DNA from: a virus | Strand: one strand, 5' to 3' | IMG/VR virus record: IMGVR_UViG_3300044645_003274 | Coordinates: 1-20,185 of that record | DNA length: 20,185 nucleotides | Shown here: piece by piece, positions 13,551 to 19,312 of the stretch | Layout: every line of letters starts with the position of its first letter | Position numbering within the stretch: the stretch's first letter is position 1 | Made by a program: the position numbers and the translations under genes | Notes under the pieces: model-generated | Told to the model about the DNA's origin: nothing | The model's database searches: none | The model's input: the letters and a program-made list of their open reading frames with translations, nothing else

Positions 13551-14516
13551 ATGCACTGCGGATCGGCCATGGCTCAACGGCGGCTGCCCACCGTGGTGGA
13601 CTCGATCCTGAACAGCCTGGAGCATTATCCAGTGCCAACGGCTACAGAACAAATTGAGTACGGACGCGCCGTTCGCGCCTGGCAGGACTGGTCCGGAGGC
13701 CCGGATGCAGCGCCTCCCCGCGTGAGGCGATTTGGGCTCAAGGGCCGGGAACGTCTGGTGACCGGCAACCTGCGACTGGTAGTCAACGTGGCCAAAAAAT
13801 ACCAATCACGAGGGATACCACTGGAGGACCTTATCCAGGAGGGCTCGCTGGGCCTGACCACGGCAGCCGAAAAATACGACCCCGGCAGGGGCTACATGTT
13901 TTCCACCTATTCGTATTGGTGGGTAAAGCAGCGGATCCTGCGTTATGTAATTGATAAGGCCAGCCTGATTCGGGTGCCAGGCAGCACGAATGACGACCTG
14001 TTCAAGGTCAGGCGACAGCTGGACGGATGTTCCGGGCAGCGCAGCGATAAAGAGCTGTTGGTGGCGGCCGGGCTCAAGGAGCTGCCTGACACCATGGTGC
14101 GGCTCCGCGATGCAATGCGGGCCAGGGCATGCGGTAGTACCTCGGTACTGCTGCCCAGTGGTGGCGGCTGCATTGAGGATTTGCAGGCCAGCCCAACAGG
14201 TGGGAAGGACGATCAATACGAAGCGCTGGAACGGGCCGAGCGACAGGCACTGGTGTGCAAATTGCTGGCGGAGCTGCCAGATAACGAACGCCAGGTATGG
14301 GAGCTGCGAGTGGTGGAGGGGGTGCCCCGAGTCGAGGTGGCCCAGATCCTGAATATTTCGGTGAGCGCGGTGGGAGAACTCAAGCGCCGCGCCATAGCTC
14401 ACCTGCAGGCATTGGTAGCCCAGCAGGATGCCGGCTTGCAGGTGGGCTATGGCGCGGCGCTGGCTCCAGTGCCGGCAGCCTGCCAGCAATTGCAGCTCTC
14501 ATTGCTGCCTGGCTAG
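13551..14516 (+). CDS. Sigma-70 family sigma factor (group 2-like), phage-encoded
   Basis: The protein would direct RNA polymerase to a set of promoters. Region 1.2 is at about 12-45. Region 2 spans 66-135 with VTGNLRLVVNVAKKYQSRG, PLEDLIQEGSLGL, and FSTYSYWWVKQRILRYVI at 117-134. Region 3 (136-215) is loosely conserved. Region 4 spans 228-288 with the helix-turn-helix VPRVEVAQILNISVSAVGEL. Aligned by eye with E. coli sigma-70, the -10-contacting Q437 is kept (Q127) but T440 is replaced by L130, and the basic residues of region 2.4 are altered, suggesting changed promoter specificity. It is divergent from the portal gene and surrounded by structural genes. The last 35 residues are an uncharged Ala/Leu/Gln tail. 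ATG 13569 is an alternative start. A host-derived acquisition is likely. Confidence 0.9.
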   Translation: MHCGSAMAQRRLPTVVDSILNSLEHYPVPTATEQIEYGRAVRAWQDWSGGPDAAPPRVRRFGLKGRERLVTGNLRLVVNVAKKYQSRGIPLEDLIQEGSLGLTTAAEKYDPGRGYMFSTYSYWWVKQRILRYVIDKASLIRVPGSTNDDLFKVRRQLDGCSGQRSDKELLVAAGLKELPDTMVRLRDAMRARACGSTSVLLPSGGGCIEDLQASPTGGKDDQYEALERAERQALVCKLLAELPDNERQVWELRVVEGVPRVEVAQILNISVSAVGELKRRAIAHLQALVAQQDAGLQVGYGAALAPVPAACQQLQLSLLPG

Positions 14517-14705
14517 CGGCTTGGCTAGCCAGGCCCGATTCACGTGCCGGCTCTGGCTCCGGTATCGAGCCCTGCGGCGGCCAGAGCCGGCGGCCAGAGC
14601 CAGGGCCCGATTTCGCAGCGACAGCCGGGCAGGTCGATGCCAGCTCCAAAAGCGGCTGGCGCAATACAAAATCCACAACACCATGATTGCCGCAGTGACC
14701 TGCAC
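14499..14705 (-). CDS. Possible small membrane protein (68 aa)
   Basis: A GTG at 14705 opens a frame whose residues 3-20 form a hydrophobic helix (VTAAIMVLWILYCASRFW), followed by a strongly basic, Arg-rich tail. The CCTAGCCTGGC element lies 20 bases upstream, the same spacing as for established minus-strand genes. Against it: the tail is encoded by inverted-repeat DNA, and its end overlaps the sigma gene antisense. ATG 14718 in another frame is an alternative reading of the same element. Function unknown. Confidence 0.35.
   Translation of the reverse strand: MQVTAAIMVLWILYCASRFWSWHRPARLSLRNRALALAAGSGRRRARYRSQSRHVNRAWLAKPLARQQ
14507..14534. terminator. Perfect 11-base hairpin at the end of the sigma gene
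   Basis: GCCTGGCTAGC at 14507-14517, a six-base loop and GCTAGCCAGGC at 14524-14534 form a perfect stem. The sigma stop codon (14514-14516) is inside the first arm. No T-run follows, so it is either a U-less terminator or a 3'-end stabilising structure. The arms also contain a rearranged form of the TAGCC/CCTGGC bases seen in the recurring element. Confidence 0.5.
14546..14591. repeat. 12-base perfect inverted repeat with 22-base spacer
   Basis: GCCGGCTCTGGC at 14546-14557 and its exact complement GCCAGAGCCGGC at 14580-14591 flank a 22-base spacer. A further partial copy (GGCCAGAGCCAGGGCC) begins directly after. It lies just downstream of the sigma-factor hairpin, so the two could form consecutive stem-loops in a read-through transcript. 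Confidence 0.6.
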
Positions 14706-14725
14706 CTGATTTGCGCATTGGCAGG

Positions 14726-14736
14726 GCCAGGCTAGG
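14726..14736 (-). promoter_or_regulatory. CCTAGCCTGGC element in the sigma downstream region
   Basis: This is the third exact copy of the 11-mer on the minus strand. CTGGCCAGGG lies 14 bases upstream of TAGCCT, exactly as at the HNH site. No confident gene starts downstream; the best candidate is the 68-residue membrane ORF at 14705. If it is a promoter, it would run antisense into the sigma gene. Confidence 0.4.
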
Positions 14737-14898
14737 AAACCCGGTAGTCCCTGGCCAGAAATCGAACGGCTGACCGTGGTTCATTGGCCAACAAAGCCAT
14801 CCAAAACCCTGAGCAGCCCCCATTGGCGTCCACTACCAAGAACGGCCAGGCCAAACATTGCGTTTCGTAAATGAATTTGACCCCACGTCTCGGGGTTA

Positions 14899-14962
14899 CG
14901 TTACGGACGTGCTACCATTTATTCACCGGGGCCGAGGGGTCCCACCACCAACAAAAGAAATG
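14899..14962 (+). promoter_or_regulatory. Duplicated promoter/5' leader block, copy A
   Basis: The block contains an extended -10 (TG-C-TACCAT, with TACCAT at 14913-14918), then ATTTATTCACC, then a hairpin (GGGGCC, loop GAGG, GGTCCC, 14928-14943), and a 16-base CA-rich leader ending at ATG 14960. It matches 19249-19312 on the other strand at roughly nine of ten positions. With the -10 as drawn, transcription would start at about 14925, putting the hairpin at the extreme 5' end of the mRNA. No Shine-Dalgarno sequence is present. Confidence 0.5.
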
Positions 14963-15469
14963 ACCAGTTTCCTCGCCACAATTGAAGCCGCTGCGGTCTC
15001 TGTCGAGACAGCGGCCAGGGCTTCTGCCCCTCACCTGCAAACGGTTGCCCGCGCCGATTGGGGCCAGCACCTGAAGGCCGCGGCCGAGCGCACCCTGCCG
15101 GTGATCGCCGCCATCTGGCTGGCCGTCGAGCTCGCCGGTGCCCTCGTGCTGGGCACCTGGCAGGCAGGCCGCGCCACCCGCCTGGCGGTGGAGGCGGTCA
15201 ACAATTGGCTGGCCGCCATCGCCGGGGATCTGGCCGATCCCACCCGGCACCAGCAGGAGGCTGAACAGCCAGCCGAGCAGCCAGCCGAGCAGCAGCCAAC
15301 CGCACCAGTGGCGCCCACAGCCCCAGCAACCCCCCATCTGCCGGTGTTGGCCCCTGCCCCTCGCCGTCGTTTGTCCCTGTCCGGCTGGCTCCAGGCTGAT
15401 GGCTGGGATGCCGACGACGTGGCTGCCCTGGTGCGCCGCCGCCCGCACCCCCAGGGCATAGCGGCCTGA
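14960..15469 (+). CDS. Membrane-anchored hypothetical protein with Pro/Gln-rich linker (169 aa)
   Basis: ATG 14960 is chosen because the codons upstream are shared DNA with the 5' region of an unrelated gene, so they are leader, not protein. Residues 1-44 are helical and Ala-rich, a hydrophobic segment spans about 45-66 (TLPVIAAIWLAVELAGALVL), and a second amphipathic helix follows (AVEAVNNWLAAIAGDL). Residues 95-135 are a low-complexity linker (AEQPAEQPAEQQP, then Pro/Thr/Ala). The C-terminus is a small basic domain with WLQADGWDADDVAALVRRR, which reads like a short helical DNA- or protein-binding motif. No family is recognised. It is convergent with TerL and followed by a GGGGCCCC hairpin. 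Confidence 0.6.
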   Translation: MTSFLATIEAAAVSVETAARASAPHLQTVARADWGQHLKAAAERTLPVIAAIWLAVELAGALVLGTWQAGRATRLAVEAVNNWLAAIAGDLADPTRHQQEAEQPAEQPAEQQPTAPVAPTAPATPHLPVLAPAPRRRLSLSGWLQADGWDADDVAALVRRRPHPQGIAA

Positions 15470-15476
15470 TCTCTAA

Positions 15477-15498
15477 GGGGCCCCAACTCAGGGGCCCC
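15477..15498 (+). terminator. GGGGCCCC hairpin between two plus-strand genes
   Basis: Two copies of GGGGCCCC, itself a palindrome, separated by AACTCA form an eight-base stem with a six-base loop, seven bases after the stop at 15469. No T-run follows. It may end the upstream transcript, or act as a 5' hairpin for the gene at 15528, since it too is followed by a CA-rich, Shine-Dalgarno-free leader. Confidence 0.5.
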
Positions 15499-15527
15499 AC
15501 ATCCTGCACAACACCCCACACCACTCA

Positions 15528-15743
15528 ATGGCTGAATCAACAGAGCCGGCCGATGATTTCATTCTTACTGGTTACAGCGTGGAGGCGATAGAGGGAAGCC
15601 TGGCCATCTGGGGGCACTCCAGTTCTTGCGTTAGCCCGCTGGTTTATCTTCGCCGGCCCAAATGGATCAAGGATGATGATTGCTGGGCTGACATTGTTAA
15701 GTCTATTGTGATCAGCATGAAACCTAATACGGCAGTTTATTAG
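15528..15743 (+). CDS. Hypothetical protein (71 aa)
   Basis: A small acidic-start protein with strand-like segments (FILTGYSVEAIEGSLAIWG, then VSPLVYLRRPKW) and a C-terminal helix (ADIVKSIVISMK). The codons are richer in A+T than those of neighbouring structural genes, consistent with accessory origin. ATG 15528 follows a CA-rich leader (ACACCCCACACCACTCA) without a ribosome-binding site. It is convergent with TerL, with only three bases between their ends, and a 16-base-paired-arm hairpin lies over the junction. No family is recognised. Confidence 0.55.
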   Translation: MAESTEPADDFILTGYSVEAIEGSLAIWGHSSSCVSPLVYLRRPKWIKDDDCWADIVKSIVISMKPNTAVY

Positions 15744-15780
15744 CCGCTAAATCATTGTGATCCAGCTGTTCATTAGCGGC
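15743..15780. terminator. Inverted repeat at the TerL/plus-gene junction
   Basis: GCCGCTAA at 15743-15750 and TTAGCGGC at 15773-15780 are perfect eight-base arms with a 22-base loop. The last base of one stop codon and the whole TerL stop lie within the first arm. There is no T-run. The position between convergent genes suits a transcript-end structure. Confidence 0.4.
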
Positions 15781-17210
15781 CTGATCCTGGCGCCAGCATG
15801 CCCGGCCATGGCCAGTGCCATTACCGCGTCATCGTGGTGACCTGGGGCGGCTTTGCGGTCGCCCTTTTCTGTTTGGCGAAAATTGCGCATCTGCTGGCCC
15901 ACGTAGCTGTTGGGGGGAATCGTGAGCTCGCCCTGCTCTAGCAGCAGCACCAGCCGATCGCTCATCATGATTTTGCTTGGCCCGGATGTGTAAACCTCTT
16001 CCAGTTCGGTGCCTGGCCGCAGCAGACACAGAGCCTCCCCAACTGCTGCCCCAACCCCGTTTTTTTCCACCACCACCAGAGTGGGCTGATATTCATCAAT
16101 CAGCCTGGCGCAGCGCTGCAGGCCGTAATCCCGGCTGCAGCCGGCTTCGTTGAAGCCGGCCACCACCCGCCAGGGACTCGCCGATACATCCAGCACCAGG
16201 CCGCAGAAGGCATCGCCACCGCCGCCGTTCGGATCAATGCCCAGCACATAGCTATGGCCCCAGGTAGGTGCATCCCAGCCCCCTGCGGCCTCTGCCAGCT
16301 CGATCAGATCGTGAGCGTATATTTCGTAGTCGGATGCGGTGAAGTCGAGTTCGTATTCACTGCGCCATTGCTGTTCTGTCAGCTGGCGTTTGCGGCGGGT
16401 TTTCTCCGCCCAATCTGGATCCTGACTATATACTGGGTGCTGGGAATAATGAATGCAAACTTTGGCGTATTGATTGTCGGGAGAGATGCGCAGCCTAGGG
16501 ATGCCATTAACCCCCATGGGCGTGGGATCCACCACCACCTCACCGTGGTCTTCGTGCCAATGGTCTGAGAAGGTGCCGCTGCGGCCATTTGGCGTGGTAA
16601 TCCATAGATGGCGGGCCATGTCTTCCAACATCGAGGTGGAGGGCAGTGCGCCTTGCTCGATGCCGCTCAACCTGGTGATGTAGGCGGCTTCGTCAAACAG
16701 GATTGAGGCGGCAGACGGGATTCCCCTGGCAGCCCGCTCGGTGGGCGGCAAAAAATGCAACGCGCCAAAGCCGTCAAAGACCAGTTTCCTTGCGGATTCT
16801 TTGGCAAACTTCGGGCATCGATCGCGGAGCGAGGCCGCCTGCCCTTTGATTCTGGCTGCCAACTCGCTGGCGTCATCGCCAGTTTTGCTGAACGCCACCC
16901 CAGTCCAGGCCGGCCGGCGGCAGGCTTGGCAAAATTTGTAGTTGATTACCGTTTCAGAAATGCCAGTTTGCCGGCTCTTCAGTACATAGACGTTTTGCAC
17001 CTTGCGGTGTATTTTTATCAGCTCCCGCTGTGCAGCAAACGGTATAAAAGGGATGTACTTGCCGGCAGAGGCAATCTTGGTTTGCGCCGCAAAATCTGGC
17101 CACTTCCCAGGCAGTGAATCCCATGGGTTGGCCTTGGCTGGGCCACCCACCAGCGGATCCCGTGAATACCAATCAACGATGCTGGGCGGCCGAACAATCA
17201 GGGATGTCAT
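15747..17210 (-). CDS. terL: Terminase large subunit
   Basis: The motor and nuclease that packages phage DNA into the procapsid. The 487-residue protein has an N-terminal ATPase with a variant Walker A at about 77-85 (LKSRQTGIS), Walker B with catalytic Glu at about 169-175 (SILFDEAA) and coupling motif III at 204-212 (ITTPNGRSG). The RNase H-like nuclease has its acidic triad at D326 (GIDPNGGGGD), E382 (VVVEKNGVG) and D460/D461 (HHDDAVMALAMA). All key residues are present, so it should be active. ATG 17210 follows the TerS stop by two bases, in the usual TerS-TerL order. No inteins or breaks are seen. It is convergent with the plus-strand gene at 15528. Confidence 0.95.
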   Translation of the reverse strand: MTSLIVRPPSIVDWYSRDPLVGGPAKANPWDSLPGKWPDFAAQTKIASAGKYIPFIPFAAQRELIKIHRKVQNVYVLKSRQTGISETVINYKFCQACRRPAWTGVAFSKTGDDASELAARIKGQAASLRDRCPKFAKESARKLVFDGFGALHFLPPTERAARGIPSAASILFDEAAYITRLSGIEQGALPSTSMLEDMARHLWITTPNGRSGTFSDHWHEDHGEVVVDPTPMGVNGIPRLRISPDNQYAKVCIHYSQHPVYSQDPDWAEKTRRKRQLTEQQWRSEYELDFTASDYEIYAHDLIELAEAAGGWDAPTWGHSYVLGIDPNGGGGDAFCGLVLDVSASPWRVVAGFNEAGCSRDYGLQRCARLIDEYQPTLVVVEKNGVGAAVGEALCLLRPGTELEEVYTSGPSKIMMSDRLVLLLEQGELTIPPNSYVGQQMRNFRQTEKGDRKAAPGHHDDAVMALAMAGHAGARIRPLMNSWITMI

Positions 17211-17212
17211 TG

Positions 17213-17665
17213 CTAATCAAAATCCTCAGCCGGGTCGATAACAGCTGCCTCTCGGCTCTGCTGGTTGGCCGCAACAGCGTCATCCGGGGCCCGCTCCACA
17301 AACAGGTTTGCCTGCGCCACACAGGCTTGAATCATGGCGCTGGGATTATTCGCTGCCCTGGCAACTTTATAGCTATTTTCTAGGCGATAATACACAATCA
17401 GCGCTATGCGCCGCTTGTCGATGCAGGTAAGCGCTTCTTCAAGGGATTCATACATCTCCTTGATATATTTATTAGCAGTGCGGCGCGGCATTGCCCACTT
17501 CTTTTCGCAATGATCACGCAATTCCAGCGGGCTGCAGCCATTTCTGCAGAGTGTCTGCAGCTCCCGCATTCTGAATATTTTTTCTAACTTTGTTGGCTGG
17601 TTCTTTTTGCCTGGTCTCTTTGAGCCGTCACCCCCCGCAGGTTTTGGCGCAGGGAGTCTGCTCAC
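17213..17665 (-). CDS. Terminase small subunit candidate
   Basis: A 150-residue protein directly upstream of TerL, with the DNA-binding, recognition-subunit position. The N-terminus is Lys/Pro-rich. Residues 27-72 form a helix-turn-helix-like domain (MRELQTLCRNGCSPLELRDH, then WAMPRRTANKYIKEMYES), followed by a long helix (RRIALIVYYRLENSYKVAR, about 85-103) and an oligomerisation-type helical tail ending in acidic residues. No named family is certain by eye; the assignment rests on the position, size and HTH. The start is GTG 17665, with a CCTATCCTGGT variant of the recurring element 16 bases upstream. Recognition of pac or cos DNA is inferred. Confidence 0.75.
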   Translation of the reverse strand: MSRLPAPKPAGGDGSKRPGKKNQPTKLEKIFRMRELQTLCRNGCSPLELRDHCEKKWAMPRRTANKYIKEMYESLEEALTCIDKRRIALIVYYRLENSYKVARAANNPSAMIQACVAQANLFVERAPDDAVAANQQSREAAVIDPAEDFD

Positions 17666-17681
17666 GAATCAATAGCGATTC

Positions 17682-17692
17682 ACCAGGATAGG
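17682..17692 (-). promoter_or_regulatory. CCTATCCTGGT element ahead of the terminase genes
   Basis: A two-base variant of the 11-mer, ending 16 bases before GTG 17665, so the spacing equals that at the portal. TATCCT is closer to a -10 consensus than the TAGCCT of the other copies. This site could drive TerS-TerL separately from the upstream small genes. Confidence 0.4.
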
Positions 17693-17702
17693 CAACACGG
17701 CA

Positions 17703-17936
17703 TCAATGCATCACGGCTGCATGGGGGCGGCTACCGGTGATGTTCAGCTGGTGGCTGGTGGTGGGGACTTGGCTTTTTGGGCCCTGGTGGTGCTGGCCAG
17801 GGCGTCTATCCAGTTGGCGCATGATCCTCACCTCACTGGCCACATTGGCCCAGTCGATAGCGGGGGGTGCGGCCTGGCCCTGGGCTTCCGCTGGTGTGCC
17901 GTTGCTGCCAAGGGCTGTGGGCAGGGCTGTGGGCAT
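17703..17936 (-). CDS. Hypothetical protein (77 aa) between zinc-ribbon and terminase genes
   Basis: An ATG at 17936, 11 bases after the stop of the zinc-ribbon gene, opens a 77-codon frame. It has a plausible helix (IDWANVASEVRIMRQLDRR, about 28-46) flanked by Ala/Pro/Gly-rich and His/Gln/Ser-rich polar segments. Longer readings of this frame run upstream into a Gly-Gln repeat that is the shadow of the neighbouring Lys-Ala repeat, so only the part from 17936 is credible. No family is recognised. Confidence 0.45.
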   Translation of the reverse strand: MPTALPTALGSNGTPAEAQGQAAPPAIDWANVASEVRIMRQLDRRPGQHHQGPKSQVPTTSHQLNITGSRPHAAVMH

Positions 17937-17947
17937 GGCTTGAACTG

Positions 17948-18238
17948 CTATGCGCCAGTTTGCGGCTTGGCCTTGGCCTTGGCCTTGGCCTTGGCCTTGG
18001 CCTTGGCCTTGGCCTTGGCGACTCTGGCGGCTCGCTCCGCCCGGCCTTCTGTGGTCTGGCTTTGCCAACAAAGGCGGCAGAAAGGGCCTTTGGCGCCGGT
18101 GTGCCGCTTCCCGCAGCTCTGGCAGGTGGGCCGATCCCGCAACGGCCCCAGCCCCTTCTGACGATCGCGCCACCGCTGCATCCTGGCCGCGGCCGTGGGG
18201 TCAGGGGGCATTTGGTGGAGGGATTGGGGTGCCGCCAT
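17948..18238 (-). CDS. Zinc-ribbon protein with Lys-Ala tail (96 aa)
   Basis: A small nucleic-acid-binding candidate. MQRWRDRQKG is followed by a zinc ribbon, CQSC then GPFCRLCW (two CxxC knuckles 17 residues apart), then TEGRAERAAR and a nine-fold Ala-Lys repeat, ending PQTGA. Small ribbon proteins with a CxxCW knuckle followed by T(P)EG are a pattern I associate with cyanobacterial and phage genomes, though I cannot name the family. The frame is chosen over the overlapping Arg-Pro and Gly-Gln readings because only it has the cysteine motif. The Lys-Ala tail resembles histone H1 tails and would bind DNA or RNA non-specifically. ATG 18238 is used; ATG 18211 would cut the overlap with the upstream gene to 11 bases. 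Confidence 0.65.
   Translation of the reverse strand: MAAPQSLHQMPPDPTAAARMQRWRDRQKGLGPLRDRPTCQSCGKRHTGAKGPFCRLCWQSQTTEGRAERAARVAKAKAKAKAKAKAKAKAKPQTGA
17971..18018. repeat. Hexanucleotide microsatellite (CCTTGG)8
   Basis: Eight perfect CCTTGG units with a partial ninth (GCTTGG) at the left. On the minus strand each unit gives Ala-Lys in the zinc-ribbon protein's frame. Slippage would add or remove two residues without a frameshift, so tail length may vary between isolates. Confidence 0.9.
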
Positions 18239-18542
18239 GGGGTCGAGGTTGATAACCGGAACCTGAAGCTGGCCTGAATGGCGGCTTTGGAGTGGATGGC
18301 CCGCCGTTGCCGTTGCCCCGGATGGTAAGGCCTTCGCTGAAGCGGACCGGGGCGCCAGCAGGAATGTCGCCCAGGGCAATACCGGTTACTTGGCTTCCAG
18401 TGGGGAGCCCGTAGCTGCCCCGTGGTGGCCCCCAAGGGTACCGGCAGCGCCAGGCCATGCTGCGCCTGATCTTGGCGGCCAGCAGAATAACCAGGGCGCC
18501 AACAGCGGCGCCTTGCAGGTATGAAACAAAGTAGGTGGCCAT
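18201..18542 (-). CDS. Small membrane-anchored protein (113 aa)
   Basis: ATG 18542 overlaps the stop of the upstream gene by one base (TGATG); a GTG just before it gives one extra residue. Residues 6-24 are a hydrophobic segment (VSYLQGAAVGALVILLAAK) followed by arginines, so the remaining part is probably cytoplasmic if the N-terminus is outside. Residues 40-75 contain an SAF-like run, GIALGDIPAGAPVRFSEG, followed by a Gly/Pro-rich C-terminus. No family is certain. Its 3' end overlaps the zinc-ribbon gene, consistent with co-transcription. Confidence 0.55.
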   Translation of the reverse strand: MATYFVSYLQGAAVGALVILLAAKIRRSMAWRCRYPWGPPRGSYGLPTGSQVTGIALGDIPAGAPVRFSEGLTIRGNGNGGPSTPKPPFRPASGSGYQPRPHGGTPIPPPNAP

Positions 18543-18934
18543 CACAACCCCACTATCACTTTGATGCTTGTTAGCACCCTATGCATTCGAATCCCGGGAA
18601 GGCAGACCCCATCAATATGCCCCAGGTGAACTTGCACTGGGCTTAACCCAGTGGCGTCGCGATACGCGTCCATAAGCGCCCAGATGTCAGACTCTAGCTG
18701 CTCAAGCAATTTATTAGCTTGCTGCGTAGTTGACGCTTTGGCTGGTTGCTCTGCAATCTCCAAGGGGCGCACATCAATAGCGACAAAGCCTTGTGCGAAG
18801 CTTGCCTGTGCAATGGCGGCTTCAAGATCGGGGCGGACTGGGCCATGATTAACGACCGAGAACTCTATTTTTTGGCAAGGGAATTCTTCCTTCTGGAAAT
18901 GCCTGATTGAAAAGCAGTTGCTGCTGAAGTCCAT
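18542..18934 (-). CDS. Hypothetical protein (130 aa)
   Basis: An A+T-richer gene than its neighbours. The N-terminal 30 residues are Phe/Cys-rich (MDFSSNCFSIRHFQKEEF), followed by a strand (IEFSVVNHGPVRP), two helices (LEAAIAQASFAQGFVAIDV, then TTQQANKLLEQLESDIWALM) and a strand-rich end (VQVHLGHIDGVCLPGIRMHR). No family is recognised. ATG 18934 follows a CA-rich leader (CCCACCAAAACAAC) with no ribosome-binding site. It is coupled by TGATG to the membrane-anchored gene. Confidence 0.6.
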   Translation of the reverse strand: MDFSSNCFSIRHFQKEEFPCQKIEFSVVNHGPVRPDLEAAIAQASFAQGFVAIDVRPLEIAEQPAKASTTQQANKLLEQLESDIWALMDAYRDATGLSPVQVHLGHIDGVCLPGIRMHRVLTSIKVIVGL

Positions 18935-18972
18935 GTTGTTTTGGTGGGTGGGATTTACAATCTGCTAGGGGA

Positions 18973-19251
18973 TTAGGCGTCTTCACTCCATGGCGCGGCT
19001 TCAAGTGCGTCGAGGATCGCTTCCTCGTCAAACAGAAACCAATGCGCCCGGTGGAGCAGAGCAGATGCTGCGGTGTTTTCGGGAACCATCCCAGCAAAAA
19101 AATTGTGGATGAAGGCTTCGACTTGTCCGCGAGGCTTTCCGCTGGTTAGCGCCAGGAGTGCGTCTCTGCTGCCCTCTTTCTTCTCAAGCTGGAAATAGAA
19201 CGCTTCTGTGTAGTCGTATCGGGCTCCAGAGTAGGCAGCTTCGTAATTCAT
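18973..19251 (-). CDS. Hypothetical protein (92 aa)
   Basis: ATG 19251 is chosen; the longer frame reading back to 19413 runs through the duplicated promoter/leader block and into the ParB-domain gene, so those codons are not coding. The product is aromatic at the N-terminus (MNYEAAYSGARYDYTEAFYF) and then helical (QVEAFIHNFFAGMV, then HRAHWFLFDEEAILDALEAA), with an acidic end. No family is recognised. It follows copy B of the 5' leader block and is the first gene of the run 19251-17703. Confidence 0.6.
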   Translation of the reverse strand: MNYEAAYSGARYDYTEAFYFQLEKKEGSRDALLALTSGKPRGQVEAFIHNFFAGMVPENTAASALLHRAHWFLFDEEAILDALEAAPWSEDA

Positions 19252-19312
19252 TTCGTTGTTGGGTTGTGGGGCCCCTCGGCCCCGGTGCATAAATGGTAGC
19301 ACGCCCGTAACG
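19249..19312 (-). promoter_or_regulatory. Duplicated promoter/5' leader block, copy B
   Basis: On the minus strand it holds TG-C-TACCAT (-10 at 19293-19298), ATTTATGCACC, a perfect six-base-pair hairpin (GGGGCC, loop GAGG, GGCCCC, 19268-19283) and a 16-base leader ACAACCCAACAACGAA before ATG 19251. It matches copy A at 14899-14962; the one difference inside the hairpin stem is C here against T there, which keeps pairing through G-U. Confidence 0.5.

Larger units (their letters stand above)
14517..14959. other. 443-base stretch with no confident gene
   Basis: From left to right it holds the second arm of the sigma-end hairpin, a 12-base inverted repeat (14546-14591), the weak 68-residue minus ORF, a copy of the recurring element (14726-14736), about 160 bases in which I see neither a convincing ORF nor a repeat (14737-14898), and the duplicated promoter/leader block of the gene at 14960. 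The left part is unusually palindromic and GC-rich. Confidence 0.5.

Noticed and set aside
13806-14489. 227-residue minus-strand frame opposite the sigma factor.
   Set aside because: Sigma regions 2 and 4 on the plus strand are unmistakable; the antisense frame shows no domain.
14380-14823. 147-residue minus-strand frame covering the sigma 3' end and downstream palindromes.
   Set aside because: It is Pro/Ala/Gly-rich, runs antisense into the sigma gene and spans inverted repeats. Its internal ATG at 14718 is only seven bases from the recurring element, unlike the 16-20 seen elsewhere.
17971-18018. Tandem array considered as a CRISPR or iteron origin.
   Set aside because: Units are six bases with no spacers, too short for CRISPR repeats and too simple for iterons, and they lie within a coding frame.
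17833-18435. Arg-Pro repeat frame (minus) and Trp-Pro or Leu-Gly repeat frames (plus) over the hexanucleotide tract.
   Set aside because: These are other readings of the CCTTGG microsatellite; only the Lys-Ala frame continues into a zinc-ribbon motif.
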